A stretch of DNA of 64,000 nucleotides from assembly GCA_023432985.1 (NCBI GenBank), contig JAEZEQ010000040.1, forward strand, positions 1 through 64,000, given 5' to 3'. The number at the start of each line of letters is the position of its first letter. Position 1 is the stretch's first letter. Below, in pieces: positions 1 through 8,046 of this stretch. Origin of the DNA: Bacteroidota bacterium (GTDB taxonomy: Bacteria > Bacteroidota > Bacteroidia > CAIKAF01). The notes under the pieces are model-generated. The model did no database searches. It had not been told where the DNA came from and saw nothing but the letters and a program-made list of their open reading frames with translations. The position numbers and the translations under genes are program-made.

Positions 1-102
1 AAAGGTACGTGACCGAACTGAGTTAAGTTCCAACGCAGCGCGGTGCCGCAGAAATAATTTTAAACAAAAATCAAGCGCTGCGGAAGTTTCGTCTACCCCA
101 AA

Positions 103-174
103 GCGTACCCTTTCCTAAAAGGAAATATACTCGTAAACTCAAACATATTTCCTTTCTTAACGGAAAGGGCACGC
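103..174. repeat. Nested inverted repeat (cruciform-like)
   Basis: The outer arms GCGTACCCTTTCC (103-115) and GGAAAGGGCACGC (162-174) are complementary at 12 of 13 positions. The inner arms GGAAATAT (121-128) and ATATTTCC (145-152) pair perfectly. Each half can also fold alone through TTTCC/GGAAA. A ten-base palindrome TGGGGCCCCA follows at 176-185. Its function is unknown. Confidence 0.6.
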
Positions 175-211
175 ATGGGGCCCCAGCCAAAATCTTCCTA
201 GGCGCGAGGGG

Positions 212-274
212 TATACTGCACACAGTTTTATTTCACTCGTCTTACTTAGATTACATATATACTGCACACAGTTT
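212..274. repeat. Direct repeat TATACTGCACACAGTTT, two copies
   Basis: Identical 17-mers lie at 212-228 and 258-274. The inner ACTGCACACA recurs at 861-870 inside the last palindromic unit, and a weaker CTGCACAAA lies near 309. A separate inverted repeat, ATGGGATT (321-328) with AATCCCAT (350-357), follows. The meaning is not known. Confidence 0.55.
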
Positions 275-887
275 GGTCCCCCTCTCTTTTACTTTGAGTA
301 CATAAATCCTGCACAAAAAAATGGGATTATTTTTCCATTTTTTTCCACAAATCCCATTCAGATTCGGTAAAAATCATTTATGCAAAGCAGTTCGAGGCGG
401 AGTGCAGACGAAGTGAGGGAGCGTACTAATGGTACGTGACCGAGCTGAGTCAAACTCCAACGAAGAAATGCGCAGCAGAAATGATTTTTACGAGGGAGCG
501 TACTAATGGTACGTGACCGCGAACAAATTTTGCTCCAACGAAGAAATGCACAGCAGAATTGATTTTAAGAGGAAAAAGGTGTTAAAATTATTTATGCAAG
601 CCGCCGCAAGGCGGAGTGAAAAAGTAAGGAGGGAGCGTACTAATGGTACGTGACCGACGCACTTTTTTGCTCCAACGCAGCGCGGAGCAGCAGAAATGAT
701 TTTTACGAAGGAGCGTACGAATGGTATGTGACCGAACTGAGTTAAGTTCCAACGCAGCGTGGCGCCGCAGAAATCATTTTCAAGGTAAAAAGGTCTTAAA
801 ATGATTTATGCAAGCCGCCGCATGTCGGAGTGAAAGTTGGGTGTAGAGCGTAAATACGCAACTGCACACAAATTCTGCTCCAACAAA

Positions 888-918
888 AAAAAGCAATGCA
901 AAAACTGCATTGCTTTTT
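888..918 (-). terminator. Intrinsic terminator after sufD
   Basis: AAAAAGCAATGCA (888-900) and TGCATTGCTTTTT (906-918) are perfectly complementary around a five-base loop. Read on the minus strand the hairpin is followed by a run of eight T. It lies 26 bases past the sufD stop codon and would end the suf transcript. Confidence 0.85.
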
Positions 919-943
919 ATATATAAAATGAAATCGAAATAGA

Positions 944-2173
944 TTAAAACCTAATTGCAAGCTTATTGCGCATCCATTCTTTGATCTCCTCATTATCTAT
1001 CCGCTCAAACACATCCGAAGCAAACGCTTCCAATAAAAGCTTAGAGGCTTCGCTTTTTCTAATTCCACGCGCTTGTAAATAAAAAAGCGCATTATCGTCC
1101 AATTGTCCGGTCGTACTTCCGTGACTACATTTCACGTCATCGGCATAAATTTCGAGTTCGGGTTTGGAGTTGATTGTCGCTTCTTTTCCGAGGATTATAT
1201 TCTTATTGCTCTGATAGGCATTAATCTTTTGTGCATCCCGGGCCACAAATACTTTGCCGTTAAAAAAACCTTTCCCATTTCCCGAGGCTATACCCTTATA
1301 CAATTCATCACTTGTTCCATGTGGTTTATCATGTAAAATAAGAGAGTGAATATCGAAATGTTGCGTTTCAGATGGCATAAAAACTCCGTTTAATTCGGTA
1401 TGAGCAGCCTCCCCTTTTTGATGTGCAAATATATTCGTCCGCGAGAAAGCGCCATGCAATGCGGCTTGTGTAAATGACCAATTGCTCCCTTTATCCTGAG
1501 TGGCACTGTATCCAAAAACTGCAGAATCCTTATCCTTTTGTAATTGCTCATCGATGAGAGATAAAGATGCATTTTCTTCAACAAAACAATGCCAGGAAAT
1601 AAGATTGAAATTTGCTTTCTCTTGTGTATTAATATGACAAATAATAAAAGAAGCTTTGGAGTTTTTTCCACTTTTAATAACATGGAGCTGACTCAAAAAA
1701 CTATCCTCTGCTCCATCATTAACCAAGTACACAAGCACCGGTTCTGAAAGATGTGCATTATCCTCTACCTCAATAAAAACCCCTTCATTAGCCGTTGCCA
1801 ACATAAGAGCTTTCATTACATCCGATTCCCGGTTATGGAATATATTTTCCATTTCATGCTCTTGAAGTGTATGGAAATCGCCAAAAATTTTCAATCCCTC
1901 TATTTCGGGTGCATGCTCCACTTTCCCATTTTTAATAACAATGGAAGCTTTGGTTTTAACGGGAATATCGGTGAGTACATATGGGGCAGACTGTCCCTCC
2001 GAAGAAGAGTATCCATGCGTATCGAACAATCTTTTAATATTCGAATATTTATACAACTCCACTTTTACTTCGGGGAGTTGATTGTTTTCGAAGAAAAGTA
2101 TGGCTTCCTTTCTAAGTTCCTGCACCTTGGGGTCGCCCCAACTTGCATATTTACGTTCTGTAAGTACCTCCAT
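944..2173 (-). CDS. sufD: Fe-S cluster assembly protein SufD
   Basis: SufD pairs with SufB and SufC in the cytosolic SufBC2D scaffold that builds iron-sulfur clusters. The 409 residues fit the family. The variable N-terminal half is followed by the beta-helical SufB/SufD core, and near residues 350-372 is the conserved stretch SHGSTTGQLDD followed by an ARGI motif. It lacks the extra cysteines of SufB, as expected. Its ATG is three bases after the sufC stop, so the genes are co-transcribed. SufS and SufE, which often follow in Bacteroidota, are absent here: a terminator and repeats come next. Confidence 0.95.
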   Translation of the reverse strand: MEVLTERKYASWGDPKVQELRKEAILFFENNQLPEVKVELYKYSNIKRLFDTHGYSSSEGQSAPYVLTDIPVKTKASIVIKNGKVEHAPEIEGLKIFGDFHTLQEHEMENIFHNRESDVMKALMLATANEGVFIEVEDNAHLSEPVLVYLVNDGAEDSFLSQLHVIKSGKNSKASFIICHINTQEKANFNLISWHCFVEENASLSLIDEQLQKDKDSAVFGYSATQDKGSNWSFTQAALHGAFSRTNIFAHQKGEAAHTELNGVFMPSETQHFDIHSLILHDKPHGTSDELYKGIASGNGKGFFNGKVFVARDAQKINAYQSNKNIILGKEATINSKPELEIYADDVKCSHGSTTGQLDDNALFYLQARGIRKSEASKLLLEAFASDVFERIDNEEIKEWMRNKLAIRF

Positions 2174-2176
2174 AAT

Positions 2177-2929
2177 TTAAGCCACAACTTCGTTTTTAAT
2201 ATGGTCGTAACCTTTTTCTTCCAACTCTAATGCCAATTCTTTAGGTCCGGTTTTCACTATTCTTCCATCATACAATACATGAACAAAATCCGGAACTATA
2301 TAATCGAGTAATCTTTGATAATGGGTAATCACCAAAAATGCATTTTGAGGCGACTTTAGTTTATTTACACCGTCGGAAACTATGCGCAGTGCGTCTATAT
2401 CCAGACCGCTGTCGGTTTCGTCCAAAATAGCAAAATCCGGGTTCAACATAGCCATTTGATAAATCTCATTTCTTTTCTTTTCTCCACCCGAAAAACCTTC
2501 ATTTACCGAACGTCCGGCCAGCTTTTTATCCAGCTCTACGAGGGCTTGCTTCTCCTTGCTCAACTGCAGGAATGATTTGGCATCAAGTGCTTCCAAACCT
2601 CTGTAGGCACGTACTTCGTTTACGGCTGTACGCATAAAATTGGTCATACTCACACCCGGAATTTCAACCGGATATTGAAATGCCAAAAAGATCCCTTCAC
2701 CCGCTCTCTCTTCCGGAGAAAGTTCCAACAGATTTTTGCCCTTAAACCAAACTTCACCCGCCGTTACTTCATATTCCTCCTTACCGGCCAATACAGACGA
2801 TAAGGTACTTTTCCCTGAACCATTTGGCCCCATTATAGCGTGCATTTCGCCTGCATTAATTTCCAAATTAATACCTTTCAATATCTCTTTTCCATTAATG
2901 GAAGCATGCAAATTTTTTATTTTTAACAT
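2177..2929 (-). CDS. sufC: Fe-S cluster assembly ATPase SufC
   Basis: This is the ABC-type ATPase that drives conformational change in the SufBCD scaffold. It is soluble, with no membrane partner. The Walker A motif GPNGSGKST is at residues 34-42, the signature FSGGEKKR near 145, and the Walker B region FAILDETDSGLD near 167. The LDETDSGLD form is characteristic of SufC rather than of transport ATPases. Length 250 is typical. It lies between sufB (27 bases upstream) and sufD (3 bases downstream) in one minus-strand operon. Confidence 0.96.
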   Translation of the reverse strand: MLKIKNLHASINGKEILKGINLEINAGEMHAIMGPNGSGKSTLSSVLAGKEEYEVTAGEVWFKGKNLLELSPEERAGEGIFLAFQYPVEIPGVSMTNFMRTAVNEVRAYRGLEALDAKSFLQLSKEKQALVELDKKLAGRSVNEGFSGGEKKRNEIYQMAMLNPDFAILDETDSGLDIDALRIVSDGVNKLKSPQNAFLVITHYQRLLDYIVPDFVHVLYDGRIVKTGPKELALELEEKGYDHIKNEVVA

Positions 2930-2956
2930 GATGAATTAAAATTATTTTTAAACTTA

Positions 2957-4402
2957 TTAGCCTACACTTCCCTCTAAAGAAATGTTTAATAACTTCGTTG
3001 CTTCAACGGCAAATTCCATTGGGAGTTGGTTGAATACTTCCTTGCAATATCCGTTAACGATCAGGCTTACCGCCTTTTCTGTATTAAGTCCCCTCTGATT
3101 GCAATAGAACAATTGATCTTCGGCAATTTTACTTGTGGTTGCTTCGTGTTCTACCTTAGCAGACGGATTATCGCATTCTATATAAGGAAAAGTATGTGCT
3201 CCGCATGTACTTCCAATTAACAAACTGTCGCATTGCGAAAAATTTCGTGCACCATCCGCATTTCTGCCAATTTTCACCAAACCTCTATAACTGTTATTGC
3301 TTTTTCCTGCACTGATACCTTTGGAAACAATCGTACTCCTTGTATTCTTGCCCAAATGTATCATTTTCGTTCCCGTATCGGCTTGTTGAAAATGATTGGT
3401 AAGTGCAACCGAATAAAATTCGCCTATACTATTATCGCCTTTCAGAATAACACTGGGATATTTCCAGGTAATGGCCGAGCCGGTCTCAACCTGGGTCCAG
3501 CTAATCTTACTATTATCGCCTTTACAAATACCTCTTTTGGTTACAAAATTATAAATTCCACCTTTACCCTCTTTATCACCGGGATACCAGTTTTGAACAG
3601 TAGAATATTTAATTTCTGCATCCTTCATGGCAACCAATTCGACCACCGCAGCATGAAGCTGATTCTCATCGCGCATAGGGGCTGTACAGCCTTCGAGATA
3701 ACTGACATAACTGCCTTCTTCGGCAACGATAAGCGTACGTTCGAACTGACCTGTATTCATGGCGTTAATACGGAAATATGTGCTCAATTCCATAGGGCAA
3801 CGAACGCCTTTGGGAATATACACAAAAGACCCATCGCTAAATACGGCACAGTTCAACGCGGAATAATAATTATCGCGCACAGGTACTACCGATCCTAAAT
3901 ATTTTTGAACCAAATCAGGATATTCTTTGATGGCTTCGCTCATAGAACAGAAAATAATTCCCAATTCGGATAGTTTTTCACGAAAAGTTGTCTTCACAGA
4001 AATCGAATCAATAACCGCATCAACCGCAACTCCCGCCAATACTTTTTGCTCCTCGAGCGAAATACCCAATTTATTAAAGGTTTCAAGAATTTCCGGATCT
4101 ACTTCGTCTAAACTTTCATATTTAGGCCCTTTTTTAGGCGCTGAATAATAAATAATATCCTGAAAATTTATGGCCGGATAGTGGATATGTGCCCAGTTGG
4201 GCTCTTTCATTTCCTTCCAAACGGCAAAGGCTTTCAAACGCCATTCCAACATCCATGCCGGCTCTTCTTTTTTGGCACTGATAAAACGAATGGTATCCTC
4301 ATTGAGTCCCGGAGCTGCTGTATCGTTTTCTAAATCGGTATAAAAACCATATTTATATTCAGAACTGACAGCTTGATCGATTATATTATCTGAATTCGAC
4401 AT
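2957..4402 (-). CDS. sufB: Fe-S cluster assembly protein SufB
   Basis: SufB is the main scaffold subunit on which the nascent iron-sulfur cluster forms, in complex with SufC and SufD. The 481 residues match the family. Recognisable segments include VYIPKGVRCPMELSTYF in the first half, YLEGCTAP near the middle, the TWKYPS region, and C-terminal EHEATTSK and LFYCNQRG, which carries a conserved cysteine. The ATG at 4402 lies 15 bases after the sufA stop. The gene order sufA-sufB-sufC-sufD indicates a single transcript starting before sufA. Confidence 0.96.
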   Translation of the reverse strand: MSNSDNIIDQAVSSEYKYGFYTDLENDTAAPGLNEDTIRFISAKKEEPAWMLEWRLKAFAVWKEMKEPNWAHIHYPAINFQDIIYYSAPKKGPKYESLDEVDPEILETFNKLGISLEEQKVLAGVAVDAVIDSISVKTTFREKLSELGIIFCSMSEAIKEYPDLVQKYLGSVVPVRDNYYSALNCAVFSDGSFVYIPKGVRCPMELSTYFRINAMNTGQFERTLIVAEEGSYVSYLEGCTAPMRDENQLHAAVVELVAMKDAEIKYSTVQNWYPGDKEGKGGIYNFVTKRGICKGDNSKISWTQVETGSAITWKYPSVILKGDNSIGEFYSVALTNHFQQADTGTKMIHLGKNTRSTIVSKGISAGKSNNSYRGLVKIGRNADGARNFSQCDSLLIGSTCGAHTFPYIECDNPSAKVEHEATTSKIAEDQLFYCNQRGLNTEKAVSLIVNGYCKEVFNQLPMEFAVEATKLLNISLEGSVG

Positions 4403-4417
4403 GCGTTATATTCTCAT

Positions 4418-4744
4418 TTAAATTGAAAAACTTTCACCGCAACCACAGGTTCGTGTTGCATTGGGATTATTAAACTGAAAACCCTTCCCATTCAATCCGT
4501 CACTGAAGTCCAACTCCGTGCCGACTAAATACAAAAAGCTTTTTTTACTCACCACAATCTCAATTCCATTATCGGTAAACACTTTATCATCCTCTTTTCT
4601 CGAGGTATCAAAATGAAGTTGATAGGTAAGTCCGGAACAGCCTCCACCGTCGACCCCAACACGCAAAAATGCATCTTCGGGATGCCGCTCGGAATGCTTA
4701 ATTTCCATTAATTTATCTTTTGCTCTCTCAGAAACCGTTATCAT
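4418..4744 (-). CDS. sufA: A-type Fe-S carrier (SufA/IscA family)
   Basis: This small A-type carrier accepts clusters from SufBCD and passes them to client proteins. The three family cysteines are visible: one in GGCSG near residue 36 and two in the C-terminal TCGCGESF near 98-105. The 108 residues are normal. As first gene of the operon it has a promoter-like TACCTTTG 76 bases upstream. SufA, IscA and ErpA are hard to separate by sequence alone; the operon context favours the SufA role. Confidence 0.9.
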   Translation of the reverse strand: MITVSERAKDKLMEIKHSERHPEDAFLRVGVDGGGCSGLTYQLHFDTSRKEDDKVFTDNGIEIVVSKKSFLYLVGTELDFSDGLNGKGFQFNNPNATRTCGCGESFSI

Positions 4745-4820
4745 TTGAATGAATGCGTTACTTTTGTAAAAATTTTATATAGAGTCTATTTAGAACTAAT
4801 CTAAATAACAAACAACGGCA

Positions 4821-4828
4821 CAAAGGTA
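4821..4828 (-). promoter_or_regulatory. Bacteroidota -7 box for the suf operon
   Basis: On the minus strand this reads TACCTTTG, a full match to the Bacteroidota TAnnTTTG box. It leaves a leader of about 70 bases before the sufA ATG at 4744. It lies in the 122-base divergent gap between sufA and thiL. Confidence 0.6.
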
Positions 4829-4866
4829 GTAAAATTCCCCTAAATAAGGGATATAATATTAAAAAT

Positions 4867-5913
4867 ATGATTGAAGAAAATGATAATGCGTTGACTCCCT
4901 TACATAGATTGGGAGAATTTGGATTGATTAATCGCATAAAAGAGGGCGCTGAAAGCAAGCATGCTCAAACCATTATGGGCATAGGCGATGACGCAGCGGT
5001 TTTGGATTCTAACGGCAAAAGAATATTGGTATCGAGCGATTTGTTGACTGAAGGCATACATTTCGATTTGGCTTATATGCCTTTAAAGCATTTGGGATAT
5101 AAATCGGCTATTGTGAATTTCAGCGATATGTATGCAATGAATGCAGAACCGGCCCAATTGTTTTTGAATATAGCCTTGCCTTCTAAATTTACCGTGGAAG
5201 CTGTAGAGGAATTTTACCGGGGTGTACACTTGGCTTGTAAGACCTATGGGGTCGAACTGGCCGGCGGGGATACTTGTTCGACTTTGGGCGGGTTGACAAT
5301 CAGCGCTACCGTTATCGGTTATGCCCAAGACGAAAATATTGTGTATAGATCAGGTGCAAAAAATGGGGATTTGATTTGTGTGAGCGGGGATTTAGGTGCC
5401 AGTTATGCCGGACTTAAACTGTTGGAAAGAGAGAAAGCTGTGTTTAAAGAAAATCCGAATGTGCAACCCGATCTGGAAGGATACGATTATATTTTGCAAA
5501 GACATTTGAAACCCGAAGCCCGAAAAGATATTTTCCAATTGTTTAAAGGCCTGAATATACGTCCAACGGCCATGATGGATATTTCGGACGGCTTAGCTTC
5601 GGAAATCAACCATATATGCCAGGCCTCAAAATGTGGAGCGCATATGTATTTGAACCGTATTCCCATAGATCCAAGTGCGGCTTCTTTTTTGGAAGAAATA
5701 TCTACACATCCCGCTATAGCTGCATTAAATGGCGGTGAAGATTATGAATTACTCTTTACGATCTCTCAGGACGATTTCTCTAAAATTGAGAAAAATCCAG
5801 ATATTAGTATTATTGGGTATATACATGCCAATCAGGGAATCATTCAAATCGAAACCCCCGATGGACGTGTAAGTGACGTGATGGAAGATGGATGGAATGC
5901 TTTTAAAAATTAA
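4867..5913 (+). CDS. thiL: Thiamine-monophosphate kinase
   Basis: ThiL phosphorylates thiamine monophosphate to the cofactor thiamine diphosphate, using ATP. The 348 residues show the AIR-synthase-like fold signatures: GIGDDAAVLD near residue 38, SSDLLTEGIHFD near 58, MNAEPAQ near 90, AGGDTCST near 133, MDISDGLASE near 238 and GGEDYELL near 290. Aspartates in these motifs bind Mg-ATP. It is followed after 3 bases by asd, so the two probably share a transcript, although no metabolic link is obvious. No riboswitch precedes it, unlike the thiamine-linked receptor gene at 58937-61324. Confidence 0.94.
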   Translation: MIEENDNALTPLHRLGEFGLINRIKEGAESKHAQTIMGIGDDAAVLDSNGKRILVSSDLLTEGIHFDLAYMPLKHLGYKSAIVNFSDMYAMNAEPAQLFLNIALPSKFTVEAVEEFYRGVHLACKTYGVELAGGDTCSTLGGLTISATVIGYAQDENIVYRSGAKNGDLICVSGDLGASYAGLKLLEREKAVFKENPNVQPDLEGYDYILQRHLKPEARKDIFQLFKGLNIRPTAMMDISDGLASEINHICQASKCGAHMYLNRIPIDPSAASFLEEISTHPAIAALNGGEDYELLFTISQDDFSKIEKNPDISIIGYIHANQGIIQIETPDGRVSDVMEDGWNAFKN

Positions 5914-5916
5914 GGT

Positions 5917-6915
5917 ATGAAAATAGCAGTTGTAGGCGCCACCGGCTTGGTGGGACAAGAAATTTTGCGTGTATTGGAAGAGCGTCAGTTTCCGCTGACG
6001 AGACTTATTCCCGTTGCATCGGAGGCTTCGGTCGGAAAAAAAATCCGATTTAAGAATGAAGAAATCGCTATTGTTTCTATGCAGGATGCCTTGGCACTAA
6101 AGGCCGATATCGCTTTATTCTCGGCAGGGGGTTCTACTTCGCTCGAATGGGCCGAAAAGTTTGCCGAAACAGGTTGCAGGGTTATTGATAATAGTTCGGC
6201 CTGGAGAATGGATTCAACGAAAAAACTTATAGTTCCCGAGGTAAATGGAGATAGTCTGACCGAGGCGGATTTAATTATTGCAAACCCCAATTGCAGTACT
6301 ATTCAAATGGTTTTGGTTTTGGCTCCCTTACATAAAAAATATGGGATCAAAAGGGTAATTGTAAGCACCTACCAAAGCGTCACAGGTACGGGCAAAAAAG
6401 CGGTAGACCAGCTCATGAACGAAAGGGCGGGTATTCAAGGCGAAATGGCTTATGCACATCCTATCGATTTGAATTTGATTCCGCAAATCGATCTTTTTTT
6501 GGATAATGGCTATACCAAGGAAGAAATGAAAATGACCAATGAAACCAAAAAAATCCTCAATGACCCCAAGGTTCTTGTTAGCGCCACCTGCGTCAGAGTA
6601 CCCGTAATGGGCGGACATAGCGAGAGCGTGAATATAGAATTTGAAAGGGAATATGAACTATCTGAACTGAGGTCTGTCATTGAGCACACAGCCGGAATTC
6701 AGCTTGTGGACGACCCTCAAAATGCCTTATATCCCATGCCACTGACGCATGCCTATAAGAGCGATCTGACTTTTGTGGGGCGTATACGCAGGGATGAATC
6801 GCAGGAAAAATCGGTGAATATGTGGATAGTGTCGGATAATTTACGAAAAGGTGCCGCAACAAATGCCGTTCAAATAGCAGAATATCTTGTACAAAAGCAA
6901 TTTATTTCTCACTAA
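5917..6915 (+). CDS. asd: Aspartate-semialdehyde dehydrogenase
   Basis: Asd reduces beta-aspartyl phosphate to aspartate semialdehyde, the branch point to lysine/diaminopimelate, threonine and methionine. Its product feeds DapA, also in this window. The Rossmann motif GATGLVGQE is at residues 7-15, the catalytic cysteine is in NPNCSTIQ near residue 128, and GGHSESVN near 230 contains the usual active-site histidine. The 332 residues fit the family. It starts three bases after thiL. No intrinsic terminator follows; a hairpin lies 40 bases downstream. Confidence 0.95.
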   Translation: MKIAVVGATGLVGQEILRVLEERQFPLTRLIPVASEASVGKKIRFKNEEIAIVSMQDALALKADIALFSAGGSTSLEWAEKFAETGCRVIDNSSAWRMDSTKKLIVPEVNGDSLTEADLIIANPNCSTIQMVLVLAPLHKKYGIKRVIVSTYQSVTGTGKKAVDQLMNERAGIQGEMAYAHPIDLNLIPQIDLFLDNGYTKEEMKMTNETKKILNDPKVLVSATCVRVPVMGGHSESVNIEFEREYELSELRSVIEHTAGIQLVDDPQNALYPMPLTHAYKSDLTFVGRIRRDESQEKSVNMWIVSDNLRKGAATNAVQIAEYLVQKQFISH

Positions 6916-6955
6916 ACAGAGCTTATCGAAAACCAAATCTACAATAAATGAAGGT

Positions 6956-6982
6956 GCATCACCTCTTTAAGGGAAGTGATGC
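6956..6982. repeat. Hairpin in a convergent gap
   Basis: GCATCAC (6956-6962) and GTGATGC (6976-6982) are complementary around a 13-base loop. It sits between the ends of asd (plus) and the lipoprotein gene at 7090 (minus). Neither side has a T run, so it is not a clear intrinsic terminator; it may slow or protect 3' ends. Confidence 0.4.
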
Positions 6983-7089
6983 CAATTGAAAAATTTCCAC
7001 CAATTCAAAACCTTCATAACTTAAACAAAAAACGAAAACGTATCTACAATCTCCGGGTAAATAATCGGAGTAAACTCCATAAATTATCC

Positions 7090-7551
7090 TTACTGAAACT
7101 TGATCTCAATTTGATCTGTGGCATCATCAGAAGTTAAGGCGAACTGACTATCTGTGAGCTGACTGATATTCCAGCGAATTATTCCCTTTAAGTTCAGACC
7201 CAGACCTTCCTCCATAGCAGGTTGATAGAATTCCAAAATACGATCTTGTATGAAAAGTTTCGCATAATGATGTTGGGCTGAATTATTACCTAAATAGGTT
7301 ATATATTCTATATAGACCATCGCATCATCTGCCGGTTCTTTACCGGGCACATAGCTTGGGCGAGAAAAGTAGAGATAACTACCCGAGTGCAAAGCCCCGG
7401 AAGAGTCGGCCCCGTTTACCATGAATGCATAGGGCATCCAACTTTTATTATACAATTCAGGCAATCTTTCCTCGTGTATAAGTTCTTTATCTCCACACGA
7501 AAAAACCAAGAATAAACCAATAGACAATAAACTCCATAATAGCTTTTTCAT
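7090..7551 (-). CDS. Small lipocalin-like lipoprotein
   Basis: A 153-residue exported lipoprotein from the ATG at 7551. A longer frame upstream would overlap the previous gene, and the chosen start begins right at a signal peptide, MKKLLWSLLSIG, ending in the lipobox FSC. The mature part looks beta-rich, with an early Trp and VNG segment and a C-terminal LTDSQFAL strand, as in lipocalin-like domains. It is last in the four-gene operon 11078-7090, one base after the previous stop. It resembles its neighbour in size and layout and may be a distant paralogue. The function is unknown. Confidence 0.65.
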   Translation of the reverse strand: MKKLLWSLLSIGLFLVFSCGDKELIHEERLPELYNKSWMPYAFMVNGADSSGALHSGSYLYFSRPSYVPGKEPADDAMVYIEYITYLGNNSAQHHYAKLFIQDRILEFYQPAMEEGLGLNLKGIIRWNISQLTDSQFALTSDDATDQIEIKFQ

Positions 7552-7552
7552 A

Positions 7553-8041
7553 TCAATTCGCTTTAAAAATGAGTACATGAGAATCGGGCAGACCTATGGA
7601 TTGCAATTTAATCTCTCCTTCCTTCATATAATCCACCTGAAAATCGAGCGCGCCGCCAAATTTTGAAGCCGGATTTATAGGACTATCCATCAAGAAATGG
7701 TAAATTTTCACAACTCCTCCTTCATGCCATTCCAAACATAAAGGTGCTTCTGATTCTATCCGTGCAACCCCGGTGTTTTTATTTACAAATTCGTGCACAT
7801 ACAATGGACCCGAACCTCCGGAAAAAAGCTGTTTCTCTTTGGTATAGCGCATATACGAATCCGGATAATACTTCAGTACGCTATCCATAGCCAAGCTTCC
7901 ATTCAAGCTATAGGAACTGATCGTCCATTTTACGTCATAAAACCATTTGGGAGGCTGACAAAATTTGGGAATATCGTGAGATTTGGAACAAGAACTCCAC
8001 ATGAATAATCCCCCTACAATCAAAAGCAGATAATTTTTCAT
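7553..8041 (-). CDS. Small lipocalin-like lipoprotein
   Basis: A 162-residue lipoprotein. Its signal MKNYLLLIVGGLFMWSSC ends in a lipobox with Cys18, so it should be anchored to a membrane. The mature region has a W-x-I-x-x-Y-x-x-NG segment near residue 40 and ends with GLPDSHVLIF, the same placement as in the next gene. This suggests a single lipocalin-like beta barrel, inferred from pattern only. It starts five bases after the stop of the T9SS cargo gene and runs into the next lipoprotein gene with one base between, so it belongs to that operon. Confidence 0.65.
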   Translation of the reverse strand: MKNYLLLIVGGLFMWSSCSKSHDIPKFCQPPKWFYDVKWTISSYSLNGSLAMDSVLKYYPDSYMRYTKEKQLFSGGSGPLYVHEFVNKNTGVARIESEAPLCLEWHEGGVVKIYHFLMDSPINPASKFGGALDFQVDYMKEGEIKLQSIGLPDSHVLIFKAN

Positions 8042-8046
8042 TTTGG

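Larger units (their letters stand above)
1..884. repeat. Mosaic of palindromic intergenic repeats
   Basis: This gene-free stretch holds about six full or partial copies of one unit, near 1-66, 366-493, 494-570, 578-709, 709-783 and 791-884. The core reads GGAGCGTAC-TAATG-GTACGTGACCG, then a variable spacer of 12-14 bases, then CTCCAACG and a tail ending GCAGAAATGATTTT. GCGTAC/GTACGT can pair around a short loop, and GGAGC can pair with the later GCTCC in some copies. Full copies begin with TTAAAAT-ATTTATGC, a rough inverted match of the tail. No credible reading frame is present. It looks like a dispersed REP- or MITE-like family; that it is dispersed is inference, because only this cluster is visible. 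Confidence 0.75.

Noticed and set aside
1..884. A CRISPR-like array
   Set aside because: The units are imperfect, unevenly spaced and internally palindromic, the variable parts are only 12-14 bases, and no cas gene is present.
3233..3898. Long plus-strand open frame inside sufB
   Set aside because: It is antisense to a clear SufB, has no family features and no promoter, so it is a shadow frame.
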